This document shows positions 24,075 to 33,305 of a DNA stretch of 64,000 bases, one piece after another. The DNA lies in assembly GCA_017455205.1 (NCBI GenBank), contig JAFTBM010000058.1:1-64000 (forward strand), given 5' to 3'. Source of the DNA: Bacteroidales bacterium (GTDB lineage: Bacteria > Bacteroidota > Bacteroidia > Bacteroidales > P3). The position numbers and the translations under genes are program-made. How positions within the stretch are numbered: position 1 is the first letter of the stretch; each line of letters starts with the position of its first letter. The notes under the pieces are model-generated. The model was not told where the DNA came from. It made no database searches and was given only the letters and a program-made list of their open reading frames with translations.

Positions 24075-24605
24075 TTAATTGGCTTTTAATTGGCTTTGCA
24101 TAATGGGGCGGAAGTCGTGGTCGAAGCGTTGGCTGTATTGCTCGAAGTTGGGGAAACGCTGGTAGTCGCCGCTGGCGAAGTACCACAGGACGGTGGTGAA
24201 GTCGGCGGCTGGGTAGAAGCCTGGGATGATTTGCAGCAGTGAGCCGTCGGCACGGAAGAGGGCAAAGGAGGGGTAGCCTTTGATGGCTTTGGCGAAGGAG
24301 TGGACGCGGCTGCTGCCAGAGGCTGGGCGGTAGGTGTAGCCGTTCCAAGTGAAGGTGTTGTGGCCTTCGGCATTGAACTTGACGGGGTAGAAGTAGCGGT
24401 CGAGGAGGGCGACAACGGTAGGGTCGGTGAAGGTCTCGCGATCCATCTTCTTGCAGTAGCCGCACCATGAGGTGTAGAAATCGACGAGGTAGAGGCGGTC
24501 GCCGATGGTGGCTTTTGATGCTTCTTCGATGGTGTGCCACTTGACTTGGGCGTGTGTGCCGCATATCAGCAGTGAGGCGATGGCAAGGAGCAGTGCTTTT
24601 TTCAT
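24075..24605 (-). CDS. Secreted thioredoxin-like protein
   Basis: A 176-residue protein with a signal peptide (KKALLLAIASLLICGTHAQ) and a thioredoxin fold; the redox motif is WCGYCKKMD (about residues 47-55), followed by GYPSFALFRADGSLLQIIPGF with the cis-Pro. It should act in the periplasm as a thiol reductase or chaperone; substrates unknown. Gap 19 bases to ftsY. Confidence 0.88.
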   Translation of the reverse strand: MKKALLLAIASLLICGTHAQVKWHTIEEASKATIGDRLYLVDFYTSWCGYCKKMDRETFTDPTVVALLDRYFYPVKFNAEGHNTFTWNGYTYRPASGSSRVHSFAKAIKGYPSFALFRADGSLLQIIPGFYPAADFTTVLWYFASGDYQRFPNFEQYSQRFDHDFRPIMQSQLKAN

Positions 24606-24629
24606 GGGTGGGAGGTTATCAGCGGGGTG

Positions 24630-25970
24630 TTACCATTCATATTGCCAATCCTGCTCGTTGTCCTGTTCGGATTCGATGTAGACTTCCTCGCGTGCTTCGC
24701 GGTCGCGCAGGCGGAAGAGACGCCCCAGCCAGTCGTCTTTTTTGGAGAGGGTCTGGGTCTGGCGGTTGCGGTCTTCCTCGATGATGCGTGATAGTTGGGC
24801 TGCGTAGTGCTCCACGTAGTTGCGGTTCTGCGAGGGGTCGTGGTGGAGGAGGGCGCCTGTGTAGTAGTGGGCGAGGATGCTGTCGTAGGAATAGCCGAGT
24901 GCGACCATGCGGATTGTGCCCTCTTGGCTGAGCCCCACGCCGTGGCCATAGCCGTGGCCGTGGAGGATGACGTTGTGGGTGGCTTGGTCGTATTCAACCG
25001 AGAAGAAGGTGGATTTCAGCTGCCAGTCCTGGCGGACGCGCGTCAGCGGCACACCCAAGATGCGGGCACGGCGCGAGGGCTGCTGGAAGTGGAGCAGGGT
25101 GTCGCGCAGGGCGGCATCGTTGGTATTGATGTGGTGGGTTTTAACGAAGTAGGAGAGCCAGCGGTGGACGGGGATGGTCTTCGTCCAGTCGGATTGTTTC
25201 ATGCGGAAAGAGAAGGTGTCGGGAACCGAGCGGAGGTAGGGTAGGGCATTGCGCCATACGTCCTCGGAGTTGGCCGTCTGGCCACCGCTGTTGGAGTGGA
25301 ACGGGGCTTCAATAAGCTGGCCGCTGGCATCGACGAGGGTCTCGCCGCTGCTTTCGATAGCACCTATCATGATGTCGGGGCGGATGCAGCGGTTGAGGTA
25401 GGCTTGGCAGTGGACGTGGTCGCAGAAGTTGTAGCCCTCGGTAGCATGTTTGCGCAGGTTGCGCAGTGCCCAGGTGCGGCTGATGATGGCCTGGATGCGG
25501 AAGATGTCGCTCTGCTGGCCGTAGATTTCGCTTTGCACGACGCCTGCGATATAGGTTTCAAATTCCACATCGTTGATCAGCTGCAGGTGCTTGTTGGGGA
25601 GCATACTGATTTCGAGGTTGCCCTCGTAGGTGCGCTGGCGGCAGCCTTCGGGGTTGAGGCAGAGGATGCAGGCAGTGTCGGTGGCTTCGAGTCGGACGCT
25701 GCTGTAGAGCCCATATTCGTCGCTATTGACGCTCACGCGGATTTTGTCGCCCTCGGCTTTGAGTATGACCGAACGTCCCTCTCCCACCATGTCTTCAATC
25801 AGTCGCTCGTCCCCCGAGGTTCGCTCGCCGTAGAGGTTGTAGACACCGAGGTCGAAGGAGATGTTGATGGCCTGAATGTCGTTGGCCGAGTAGAGGCGGA
25901 CGCGGACGTGGTCGGCCTTGGCGGCGAGGGCAGCCATCAGCAGCAGGGCTATGAATAATGTCTGTTTCAT
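24630..25970 (-). CDS. SpoIID/LytB domain protein
   Basis: A 446-residue protein with a signal peptide (LFIALLLMAALAAKA). The central part is a SpoIID/LytB domain (ISMLPNKHLQLINDVEFETYIAGVVQSEI, QAIISRTWALRNLRKHATEGYNFCDHVHCQAY, HSNSGGQTANSEDVW, GHGYGHGVGLSQEGTIRMVALGYSYDSILAHYYTGA). SpoIID is a lytic transglycosylase acting on stem-peptide-free glycan in sporulation; here, in a non-spore former, the role is probably another step of peptidoglycan remodelling. The C-terminal tail is charged (REAREEVYIESEQDNEQ). Overlaps the lpxB end by four bases. Confidence 0.88.
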   Translation of the reverse strand: MKQTLFIALLLMAALAAKADHVRVRLYSANDIQAINISFDLGVYNLYGERTSGDERLIEDMVGEGRSVILKAEGDKIRVSVNSDEYGLYSSVRLEATDTACILCLNPEGCRQRTYEGNLEISMLPNKHLQLINDVEFETYIAGVVQSEIYGQQSDIFRIQAIISRTWALRNLRKHATEGYNFCDHVHCQAYLNRCIRPDIMIGAIESSGETLVDASGQLIEAPFHSNSGGQTANSEDVWRNALPYLRSVPDTFSFRMKQSDWTKTIPVHRWLSYFVKTHHINTNDAALRDTLLHFQQPSRRARILGVPLTRVRQDWQLKSTFFSVEYDQATHNVILHGHGYGHGVGLSQEGTIRMVALGYSYDSILAHYYTGALLHHDPSQNRNYVEHYAAQLSRIIEEDRNRQTQTLSKKDDWLGRLFRLRDREAREEVYIESEQDNEQDWQYEW

Positions 25971-27070
25971 CGTAGGAGGTTGATTATGGCCTCGGCCGTG
26001 CGACGGCTGGCACCTTCGTTGCCAAGCAGTGTACGCATGGCGGCATAGTCGGCCTGCATACGGCGGCGGTTGGCCTGGTCGGTGGTGATGGCGGAGAATT
26101 CTGCCTCAAGCCGTTCCTGGTTGAATTCGGATTGAATCAGCTCCGCCACGATGGGCTTATCGGCTATGAGGTTGACCAGTGAGATGTAGCGTATGCGACG
26201 GCTGACCACCGTTTTGGCTATGGCAATGGAGATGGGATTGGCACGGTAGCAGACCACTTGTGGCACGTCGAAAAGGGCGGTCTCGAGGGTGGCCGTACCC
26301 GAGCAGACCACAGCAGCATAGGCAGCCGACAGTAGCCGGTAGGTCATATCGAATGCCACCATCAGGTTGCTCTCCTCGGGTATAAGGCTTTCATAAATTT
26401 CCTTTCCCAAAAGGCTCATACCAGCCACAATGAACTGGTATTCCGTGTGGCGATTGGCCAAGGAGGCCATCAGAGGGAGGCTGTGCTTAAGCTCTTGCTT
26501 GCGGCTACCAGGTAGCAAGACAATCAGCGGCCTACCATCAAGAGCGCGGGGGCGAGGGTATTCTTTCTCTACCACATCAATCAGCGGATGCCCCACGTAG
26601 AGTGCTTGTGGCAGGTGGTTCTCGGCGAAGAACTGCTGCTCGAAAGGCAGGATGTGGCAGAGCAGGTCAAGCGACTGCCGCATGCCTTTGATGCGCCCCT
26701 TCTTCCATGCCCAAAGGTTGGGCGATATGTAGTGTGCGGTGTGGAAGCCCTGCTGCTTTGCCCAAGCTTCTATTTTGAGGTTGAAACCCGGATAGTCGAT
26801 ACCTATCACCACATCGGGCTGATAGGCGGCGATGTCCTGTCGGCAGAAGCGCAGGTTACCCAGCACGGTGCCGAGGTGTGCCACTACTTCAACGAACCCC
26901 ATGATGGCCAACTCTCGGATGTGCTTCACCGGCTCTCCCCCTTCGGCCTGCATGGCATCGCCTCCCCAGAAGCGGAACTCCGCCTCGGCATCCAGCTCCC
27001 GAAGGTGCTTTATCAACAGGGCACCGTAAAGGTCGCCCGAGGCCTCCCCAGCTATGATGTAGTATTTCAT
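25967..27070 (-). CDS. lpxB: Lipid-A-disaccharide synthase LpxB
   Basis: Condenses UDP-diacylglucosamine with lipid X in lipid A synthesis at the inner membrane. The 367-residue protein opens with YYIIAGEASGDLYGALLIKHL, then WGGDAMQAEGGE, VIGIDYPGFNLKIEAWAK, YYISPNLWAWKKGRIKGMR, VLLPGSRKQELKHSLPLM and VCSGTATLETALFDVPQVVCYR, all family signatures. Start overlaps the next gene upstream by four bases. Confidence 0.96.
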   Translation of the reverse strand: MKYYIIAGEASGDLYGALLIKHLRELDAEAEFRFWGGDAMQAEGGEPVKHIRELAIMGFVEVVAHLGTVLGNLRFCRQDIAAYQPDVVIGIDYPGFNLKIEAWAKQQGFHTAHYISPNLWAWKKGRIKGMRQSLDLLCHILPFEQQFFAENHLPQALYVGHPLIDVVEKEYPRPRALDGRPLIVLLPGSRKQELKHSLPLMASLANRHTEYQFIVAGMSLLGKEIYESLIPEESNLMVAFDMTYRLLSAAYAAVVCSGTATLETALFDVPQVVCYRANPISIAIAKTVVSRRIRYISLVNLIADKPIVAELIQSEFNQERLEAEFSAITTDQANRRRMQADYAAMRTLLGNEGASRRTAEAIINLLR

Positions 27071-27354
27071 TGCAGCAGGCGAAGTTTATACAAGGCAAAG
27101 ATGAACACCACAAAGCTGACGAACAGCACCACAATGATGCTTTTCACCACCTTCAGGTGGGCTTGCCCTTTGGCGTAGTAGCGCAGGACCAATATCAGCA
27201 GGATGAATCCCCCCCCATACCAGCGCACGTGTTCCGCAGGGCTTTCTCCCACAATGAGCAGCACAGCAGTCAGCAGCAGTGCGTAGACTGCCTCTATGCC
27301 GAGGCCGACTGCGATGCCCACCGAGCTCTTGTCTTGTGTGAAGTATTGCTTCAT
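27067..27354 (-). CDS. Small membrane protein (95 aa)
   Basis: A 95-residue protein with three hydrophobic segments (AVYALLLTAVLLIVG, YGGGFILLILVLRYYA, VVKSIIVVLFVSFVVFIFALY). Overlaps both lpxB and surE by four bases, so it is surely translated with them. I do not recognise the family; a helper role in envelope lipid metabolism is only a guess from position. Confidence 0.8.
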   Translation of the reverse strand: MKQYFTQDKSSVGIAVGLGIEAVYALLLTAVLLIVGESPAEHVRWYGGGFILLILVLRYYAKGQAHLKVVKSIIVVLFVSFVVFIFALYKLRLLQ

Positions 27355-28118
27355 TGCATTGCAGATAATCCCTGCAGTTGCTCAATGGCAGGGTAGTGGG
27401 TGAAATCGGGGTGAATGGGTACCACCGAGACGTAGCCGTGAGCCAGTGCCCACTCATCGCTCGTCTCGGGCGGGTCTGAGCAGGCAAATTTGCCCGTCAG
27501 CCACCAGTAGGGTCTGCCTTGAGGGTCAATGCGCTGCTCGAAGCTGTCGAGCCATTGGGCTTTAGCCTCGTGGCAGATGCGGATGCCGCGCAGCTGGTCG
27601 GCTGGCAGGTTGGGGATATTGACGTTGAGCGATATCTCGGCTGGCAACCCTTGCTCGAGCACCCGACCTATCAAGTGCCGCACATAGGGTACACAGGCTG
27701 TAAAGTCGGCATTCGGGCTGTGGTTGAGTAGTGAGAATCCTATGGCATCAATACCGAGGGCGGTGGCTTCAATGACAGCCCCCATCGTGCCGCTGTATAG
27801 CACGTTGATTGACGAGTTGCTGCCGTGGTTGATGCCCGAGAGCACGAGGTCGGGCCGCTTGGGGCAGAAGTATTCGGTGGCCAGTTTGACGCAATCCACC
27901 GGGGTGCCGTCGCAGGCGTAGACGCAGAGTCCTTCTGTGCGTTTGATTTCGCGTACTCGCAACGGACGTGAAGTGGTCAGGCTATGGCTCTTGCCCGAGG
28001 CATTGCCCTCGGGTGCCATCACCACCACGTCGCCAAACTCCATGGCCGTCTCGTCGAGCAGTCGCAAGCCTTTGGCGGCAAAGCCGTCGTCGTTGGTGAT
28101 AAGGATTAGTGGCTTCAT
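27351..28118 (-). CDS. surE: 5'/3'-nucleotidase SurE
   Basis: Metal-dependent nucleoside monophosphatase and exopolyphosphatase of stationary-phase survival. The 255-residue protein starts with the metal-binding ILITNDDGFAAKGL (Asp-Asp at about 9-10), then VVMAPEGNASGKSHSLT, CDGTPVDCVKLA, and DLVLSGINHGSNSSINVLYSGTMGAV. Four-base overlaps with both neighbours. Confidence 0.96.
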   Translation of the reverse strand: MKPLILITNDDGFAAKGLRLLDETAMEFGDVVVMAPEGNASGKSHSLTTSRPLRVREIKRTEGLCVYACDGTPVDCVKLATEYFCPKRPDLVLSGINHGSNSSINVLYSGTMGAVIEATALGIDAIGFSLLNHSPNADFTACVPYVRHLIGRVLEQGLPAEISLNVNIPNLPADQLRGIRICHEAKAQWLDSFEQRIDPQGRPYWWLTGKFACSDPPETSDEWALAHGYVSVVPIHPDFTHYPAIEQLQGLSAMQ

Positions 28119-29191
28119 TGGGTGATGGGTTGGAACTCCTTTCCGAGGAAGTAGGATGCGGGCTGGAGTATGTTGTCGAAGACGTGGTATTGTATCAGCA
28201 CCGTGTCCTGATGGTCGATGATGGCGTAGAGTCGGTTCACGTCGAATGACTCGTACATGTCGGGGTTGTCCATCAGTTCGAGGTCGTCGGGGTTGATGTA
28301 TTTGACGTAGGCATCCACCTCGCGGCGGTGGCCTGCGGTGTCGGTTACGCGAAGTATGGTGCGAGGTGTACCCGTCAGGTTGCTGTCGGCATAACTATTG
28401 GGCACGATGGAGGCAAACTCATCGAAGCAGAGCCACGTGAACGAGGCCAGCAGCTGCGCCACCCTCGCTGTGTCGAAGGCCGCCACCCTTTGCCCCGAGG
28501 CTAGCAGCTGCATGTCGAACCCATCGGGTTTGCGCACGATGGCAAATGATTCTTCCTGCTGACTGGGTATTTCAAGCTCGATGCGCTCAATCGCACCCAC
28601 GTTGAGGTCGACTATCGTGTGGCTGCGCCATTTCAGCGGGTCGGTTACAAACCGTGGGGTGAGGAAGCCGCGAAAGCCAGGGATGTGGATGACGTAGGGG
28701 GTCTTATCGCCTTGGCGAAACATGTAGCTGCCCAGCATATCCTTTGCCTCGCGACCCACATAGTAGGTGGCTGTCAGCCGCTCACGGTAGAAGAGCCGCA
28801 ACCCTCCGCCAAACCAGTTGATGAGCGGCTCGCGCTGGTAGACTTCCACCTTGATGGCTCGTGCTGCCAAGTCTTTGACGATGGTGGGCACTGCGTTGCG
28901 ATTGACTTTCTGGCGAATGCGCATATCGCGCAACGTTTCCAGCAGAAGTCGCACCACGGGGTAGTTGGCCTCGTAGCGGTTGTCCACCATCCAGGTGGAA
29001 TCACCTACGCACGTCAGCAGCACCTCGTGGTCCTGCTTGTCGGCCAAGAAGATACGTGTAATGGTCGAAGGGTCTTCGATGTGGAAGTCCTGCTCAAAGG
29101 TGGCCTTCCGCGACCCTCGCAGGGCCACCACCAGTGCCACCGCACCTATCGCCACCACGACCGACGTCAGTATGATGTTCCTTCTCTTCAT
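28115..29191 (-). CDS. DUF4340 domain protein
   Basis: A 358-residue protein with one N-terminal membrane anchor (IILTSVVVAIGAVALVVALRG) and a large periplasmic part made of repeated beta-rich DUF4340 units (ITRIFLADKQDHEVLLTCVGDSTWMVD; ATYYVGREAKDM; DLNVGAIERIELEI). DUF4340 proteins commonly sit next to GldG-like ABC transporter parts, as here: the start overlaps the gldFG stop by four bases (ATGA). Likely an accessory of that transporter; exact role unknown. Confidence 0.85.
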   Translation of the reverse strand: MKRRNIILTSVVVAIGAVALVVALRGSRKATFEQDFHIEDPSTITRIFLADKQDHEVLLTCVGDSTWMVDNRYEANYPVVRLLLETLRDMRIRQKVNRNAVPTIVKDLAARAIKVEVYQREPLINWFGGGLRLFYRERLTATYYVGREAKDMLGSYMFRQGDKTPYVIHIPGFRGFLTPRFVTDPLKWRSHTIVDLNVGAIERIELEIPSQQEESFAIVRKPDGFDMQLLASGQRVAAFDTARVAQLLASFTWLCFDEFASIVPNSYADSNLTGTPRTILRVTDTAGHRREVDAYVKYINPDDLELMDNPDMYESFDVNRLYAIIDHQDTVLIQYHVFDNILQPASYFLGKEFQPITQ

Positions 29192-31668
29192 TGTCTCCTT
29201 TTTTCGTATTTTATTTTCCTTATCCACACGATGCAGCCTCCCGCTAGCGAGAGCAGTAGCAGCGGCAACACCACGTTGATGATCTGGTATTTCAGCCGCT
29301 GTTCACGCACTTTCACCACGTCGAGCTTGCGCAGGGTGATGCTGCGCGAGCGCGAGGCCATCAGCCCCTCGTCGCCCACCAGGTAGTTCACGCACCCCAT
29401 CAGCAGCTCTTTGTTGGCATATTGCGTCTGGGTGTAGTAGTCAAAGCCCGTGGGTAGCACCGCCCCCTCGGCGGCTACGTAGCGGTTGCATATCACATCG
29501 CCGTCCGAGACGACTATCATCCGAGTCGGCTTGCTCTCCTCGCGGAACCCCATGGCGGCCTGACTGGTAAACTCGGGCGAGAGCCTTCCCCTCCAAGCCG
29601 ATTTGAACTGCCCCTCGAGCAGCACCGCCACCGGCACTCGGCTGCGGTTGAACAGCCGCTGGTCGGGCTCGGTCTGTGCCTCGGCAAGGGCAACCAGCGC
29701 TGGTGCATTCTTCACCCGCGAATATTCCGAGGTGGTCAGCAGCACCGTCTTCTGCACCTCGTTGTCGATGAGGTCGATTGAACTGACAAAGTCCGTCTTG
29801 ATCAAGTCCAAGTGCCTCACTATCGGGTGGTCGGCCAGCGGCACGATCTCGGGGAAGTAGTACCACGGGCTGAACTTGAACTGCGGTTTTTCGCCCACCA
29901 TGCCCACCTGCATCGGTATGGGGCGGCAGCGCACGTCGAGCACCAAGTCGGGATTGACCCTCACCCCGTAGGTGAACAGCATCTCGTCGAGGCCCAGCCG
30001 CCGCTGCGTGGCGATAAACTCTCCCCGCGAGGCCAGGCTGTCGAGGTCGGCATCCACTGCATCGAGCAGCCACAGCACCTTCCCGCCGTACATGATGTAT
30101 TGGTCGAGGATGTAGAGGTCTTTCTCCGAGAAGGGCTGCGTTGGCTTGGCTATCACGATGAGGTCGTAGAGGTTGTAGAACGAGTAGGCTGTGTCGCCCT
30201 CGGCCTTGCGGTGGGCGGTAAGCGATTGTATCTGCCCGTCGATGGTTACCTCTTCCAGGCTGTAGAAGTCCTGCAGCGTCCGCTGGAAGTCGTAGACCAC
30301 TGGACCTGTCAGCTCGCCGTGCCCTTGCAAAAAGCCGATGCTCCGCTTTTCGCCTCGCGATAGCATCCGAATGGCCGACGAGAGGGCGTACTCCAAGTTC
30401 TCTATCGAATTGTTGAGCAGGTCGGCATCGCTGACGTATTTCTGGCTTTGCAGCAGCTGCACCGTCGTCTCGCGCCCTTTGTAGTAGACGTCGGCTGCCG
30501 GGATGAGCAACTGCGTGGTGCGGCTGCTGCCTTCGTTCACCTGTATCTGCGTCGGCTGGATGCCTTTGCGCGCCAGCTTTTGGTAGAACATCTGCTGCTC
30601 TTCTTTGCTGGCAAAGCTGCTGGGGTCGAAGAATTCGTACTCAATATTGGCGTTGTAGGCACGAAACTGGTTGAGCATCTCCTTGGTCTCGCTCTGCAGC
30701 CGCTTGAAGTCGGCAGGGAACTCGCCTTCGAGGTAGACCCTAAACAGCACAGGCTCATCGATGCCGCGAAGCATCGTCTTGGTGGACTTCGAGAGCGTGT
30801 AGCGCCGCTCGGCCGTCAGGTCGGGTCGCAGGAAGAAGTAGTGCCCGATGATGTTCACCGACACCACTATCAGCACCGCCGCGCCCATCTCTATCCAGTG
30901 CCCCCGCTCGAGGCTCTTGCGTCCTTTCCATCCGCCCCACAGGCGGCTTTGAAGCACCATTCGCGTCCCCATCAGAAAGAGGGCCATCAGGCTGGCGAAG
31001 TAGAGCACATCGCGTGTGTCCACCACCCCGCGGCTGATGTTGGCGTAGTGGTGCGCCGCGCCGATGCGCTTGATGAAGAGGTCGGCTCCTCCGCCGAAAA
31101 GCCCCATGTTGTAGACCGACTCGAAGCCGAGGTAGACCGCCGCACAAAGCAATGCCGAGAGGATAAAAGCCACTATCTGATTGGAAGTCAGCGAGGAGCT
31201 GAACACGCCGATGGCGGTGAATGCACCGCCCAGCAGCAGCAGGCCGATGTAGGAGCCTACCACCGCCCCAGTGTCGATATTGCCTGCGGGGTCGCCCAGT
31301 GCGTAGACGCAGACGTAGCTCACCACCGTCGGCAGCAGCGAGATAAGTACCAGCGTCCAAGCCGCCAAGAATTTGGCCCACACCACTCGCCACTCGCTCA
31401 TCGGCCTCGTCAGCAGCATCTCTATCGTCCCCACGCGCTGCTCCTCGGCCAGCGTCCGCATCGTGATGGCGGGTATCAGGAAGAGGTAAAGAAATGGTCC
31501 TACCAAGAACAAGCCATCGATGCTGGCATAGCCATAGTCGAGGATGTTGAAATCGCTTCTGAACACCCAAAGCGTCAACCCCGTCAGCACGAGAAACACC
31601 CCGATGGCCAAGTAGCCTACCAGCGACGAGAAGAAGCTCGCCAACTCTTTCCTATATAGTGTCCACAT
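29188..31668 (-). CDS. gldFG: GldF-GldG fusion: ABC transporter permease plus GldG domain
   Basis: 826 residues in one frame. Residues 1-240 form an ABC-2 type permease like GldF (KELASFFSSLVGYLAIGVFLVLTG; LAEEQRVGTIEMLLTRPMSEWRVVWAKFLA; six hydrophobic segments). Residues about 260-800 match GldG: a membrane segment, FFLRPDLTAERRYTLSKSTKTMLRGIDEPV, YEFFDPSSF, a GATase-like region (SIGFLQGHGELTGP; LDQYIMYGGKVLWLLDAV) and a C-terminal anchor (INVVLPLLLLSLAGGCIVWIRK). In Flavobacteriia the two are separate genes whose ABC complex is linked to gliding and T9SS function. The ATPase GldA is not in the window. Confidence 0.88.
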   Translation of the reverse strand: MWTLYRKELASFFSSLVGYLAIGVFLVLTGLTLWVFRSDFNILDYGYASIDGLFLVGPFLYLFLIPAITMRTLAEEQRVGTIEMLLTRPMSEWRVVWAKFLAAWTLVLISLLPTVVSYVCVYALGDPAGNIDTGAVVGSYIGLLLLGGAFTAIGVFSSSLTSNQIVAFILSALLCAAVYLGFESVYNMGLFGGGADLFIKRIGAAHHYANISRGVVDTRDVLYFASLMALFLMGTRMVLQSRLWGGWKGRKSLERGHWIEMGAAVLIVVSVNIIGHYFFLRPDLTAERRYTLSKSTKTMLRGIDEPVLFRVYLEGEFPADFKRLQSETKEMLNQFRAYNANIEYEFFDPSSFASKEEQQMFYQKLARKGIQPTQIQVNEGSSRTTQLLIPAADVYYKGRETTVQLLQSQKYVSDADLLNNSIENLEYALSSAIRMLSRGEKRSIGFLQGHGELTGPVVYDFQRTLQDFYSLEEVTIDGQIQSLTAHRKAEGDTAYSFYNLYDLIVIAKPTQPFSEKDLYILDQYIMYGGKVLWLLDAVDADLDSLASRGEFIATQRRLGLDEMLFTYGVRVNPDLVLDVRCRPIPMQVGMVGEKPQFKFSPWYYFPEIVPLADHPIVRHLDLIKTDFVSSIDLIDNEVQKTVLLTTSEYSRVKNAPALVALAEAQTEPDQRLFNRSRVPVAVLLEGQFKSAWRGRLSPEFTSQAAMGFREESKPTRMIVVSDGDVICNRYVAAEGAVLPTGFDYYTQTQYANKELLMGCVNYLVGDEGLMASRSRSITLRKLDVVKVREQRLKYQIINVVLPLLLLSLAGGCIVWIRKIKYEKRRQ

Positions 31669-31715
31669 CGTTTTTCCGCTTTACTTTTGCTTTGCCTGTG
31701 CATCCCTTCCCCGTG

Positions 31716-33224
31716 TCAATACCTTCCCGCACGGCTCTTCATGCTCCGCCCTTGGTAGTCGCCCTGGCCGATGCCAGCCACTGTGCCTACCAGCAGCTGT
31801 GCCGCGCCTGTCAGCACGCGGCGGTCGATAGTCTCCCAAATGTCGGATCCCACGTGGTTGTGGTGCATCCCGTTGCGGGTGGTGATGACCAGCGAGGGGA
31901 TGCCAGCCGCATCAAACGCCCGTGCATCCCCCCTGACGCCTGCTTGGGCATCGGCGGCGGCCATCATGCGCGTCCCGCAGCAGGGCATGGCATCATAGCG
32001 GCGGGCAATGTCGTAGAGGGTAGGGTAGTGGTTGCCGCCCAGTACCACCAGGCTGTCGCCATAGCCGACGTTCTGCACATTGACGAATGCTTCCACGCGG
32101 CGCAGGTGGCCGTAGGTGTTCATAAATACACGCGACCCCAAGTACTGCTGTTCGCTACCGCTGAACACCACAAAGAGTACGCTCCTTCCCGGCCGCAGCT
32201 CGCTGTGGCTCAACAGGCGGGCAGTCTCGAGCAGCGCGGCCACCCCCGTGGCATTGATGTCGGCCCCGGGAAACAGGCAGGTGGCTCCCTGCATCCCTGC
32301 CCCGTCCAGGCTGGCGCCCACCACTACGTATTCCTTGGCCAGCTTGCGGTCGCTCCCTGGCAGCAGCCCCACGATGTTGGCCGTCGCGGCCTGGGGGCGA
32401 TAGCGTGCGTTGAGGTCAATCTCGGCTTTCTTCCGCAGGGCAAAGCTGCGTGGTGTCCACGTCTCGTTTTCGCGTGCCAGTAGGCTGTCCAGTGGGCGAG
32501 CCTCGTCGGCGAGCAACTCGCGGGCGCAGTCCAGCGTCAGCTGCAGCATGGGGAAAGTGGCCAGGTGCGGAAGTCCACCGCAGTAGACGCGGCTTTGCGG
32601 CTCGCCCGACGGGCAGAGCCGACTGGTGTTGATGGCTATCAGTCCGATAGCCCCGTGCCGCTCGGCAGTGCGCGCTTTGTCGCGCAGGCTCTGGTACTGC
32701 GAGGCTACCTGCCCCGGCAGAGCCGACAGCACGGGAAGCCCCGTCAGCACCACCACTACCTTCCCCTGCACATCCACATCCCGATATTCGTCCATCGTGC
32801 TGTGGTCTATGCCGTAGCCACAAAACACCATCTGTGCGTCCACATATCCCCGCCCCGTCATCCCAGCGCAGCAGAACTCGCGCCCCAGCGTGTAGACGGT
32901 CTTCTCCTTGCTCCCTGGCAGGTAGACGTCGAATGTGCAGCTCTCCACCTCATTGCATTCCACCTCCATCGGCTGCTCGCCTATCTCTTCCACCCCGTAG
33001 GCCGAAAGTGCTTGCTTGACGTAGGCCATCGCACGGTCGTAGCCCACCGTCCCGGCCAAGCGCCCCTCGCATTGCACCGACGAGAGCACCCGCACATGCT
33101 TCATCAGCGTGTCGGTGTCCACTCGCGCCACGCGCACTGTGTCGCGCCCTTGCGCCAAGGCCACCGCTGGCAGGGCACACGCCAACCACGCCCATGCACA
33201 CACTATCGCCTTTTGTTTACTCAT
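31716..33224 (-). CDS. M28-family peptidase homologue, probably inactive
   Basis: About 502 residues with a signal peptide (AWLACALPAVALAQG); start at 33224 or four codons earlier. The C-terminal half aligns with M28 zinc aminopeptidases, but residues at the metal and catalytic positions differ: the usual AHxD reads ASLDGAG, the general-base Glu in SGEE is Ser (SGSEQQYLGS), and the Asp in LDMVG is Gln (VNVQNVGYG). GADINATG and the last His (MHHNHVGSD) remain. The middle holds a PA-like domain (about 140-260). It may be a binding protein rather than an enzyme. It is a single gene, 47 bases upstream of gldFG, with TATCTTTG at 33298-33305 as its -7 element. Confidence 0.82.
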   Translation of the reverse strand: MSKQKAIVCAWAWLACALPAVALAQGRDTVRVARVDTDTLMKHVRVLSSVQCEGRLAGTVGYDRAMAYVKQALSAYGVEEIGEQPMEVECNEVESCTFDVYLPGSKEKTVYTLGREFCCAGMTGRGYVDAQMVFCGYGIDHSTMDEYRDVDVQGKVVVVLTGLPVLSALPGQVASQYQSLRDKARTAERHGAIGLIAINTSRLCPSGEPQSRVYCGGLPHLATFPMLQLTLDCARELLADEARPLDSLLARENETWTPRSFALRKKAEIDLNARYRPQAATANIVGLLPGSDRKLAKEYVVVGASLDGAGMQGATCLFPGADINATGVAALLETARLLSHSELRPGRSVLFVVFSGSEQQYLGSRVFMNTYGHLRRVEAFVNVQNVGYGDSLVVLGGNHYPTLYDIARRYDAMPCCGTRMMAAADAQAGVRGDARAFDAAGIPSLVITTRNGMHHNHVGSDIWETIDRRVLTGAAQLLVGTVAGIGQGDYQGRSMKSRAGRY

Positions 33225-33297
33225 ACGCATATCCAACTTCTTTTATATCGTTCAATACCAAGCATTTCAGTGCAGTCCGCACAGACTGCCTGCACCA

Positions 33298-33305
33298 CAA
33301 AGATA
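33298..33305 (-). promoter_or_regulatory. -7 element of the M28-like gene
   Basis: TATCTTTG on the minus strand, 74 bases before the chosen start. No clear TTTG at -33. Confidence 0.45.
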
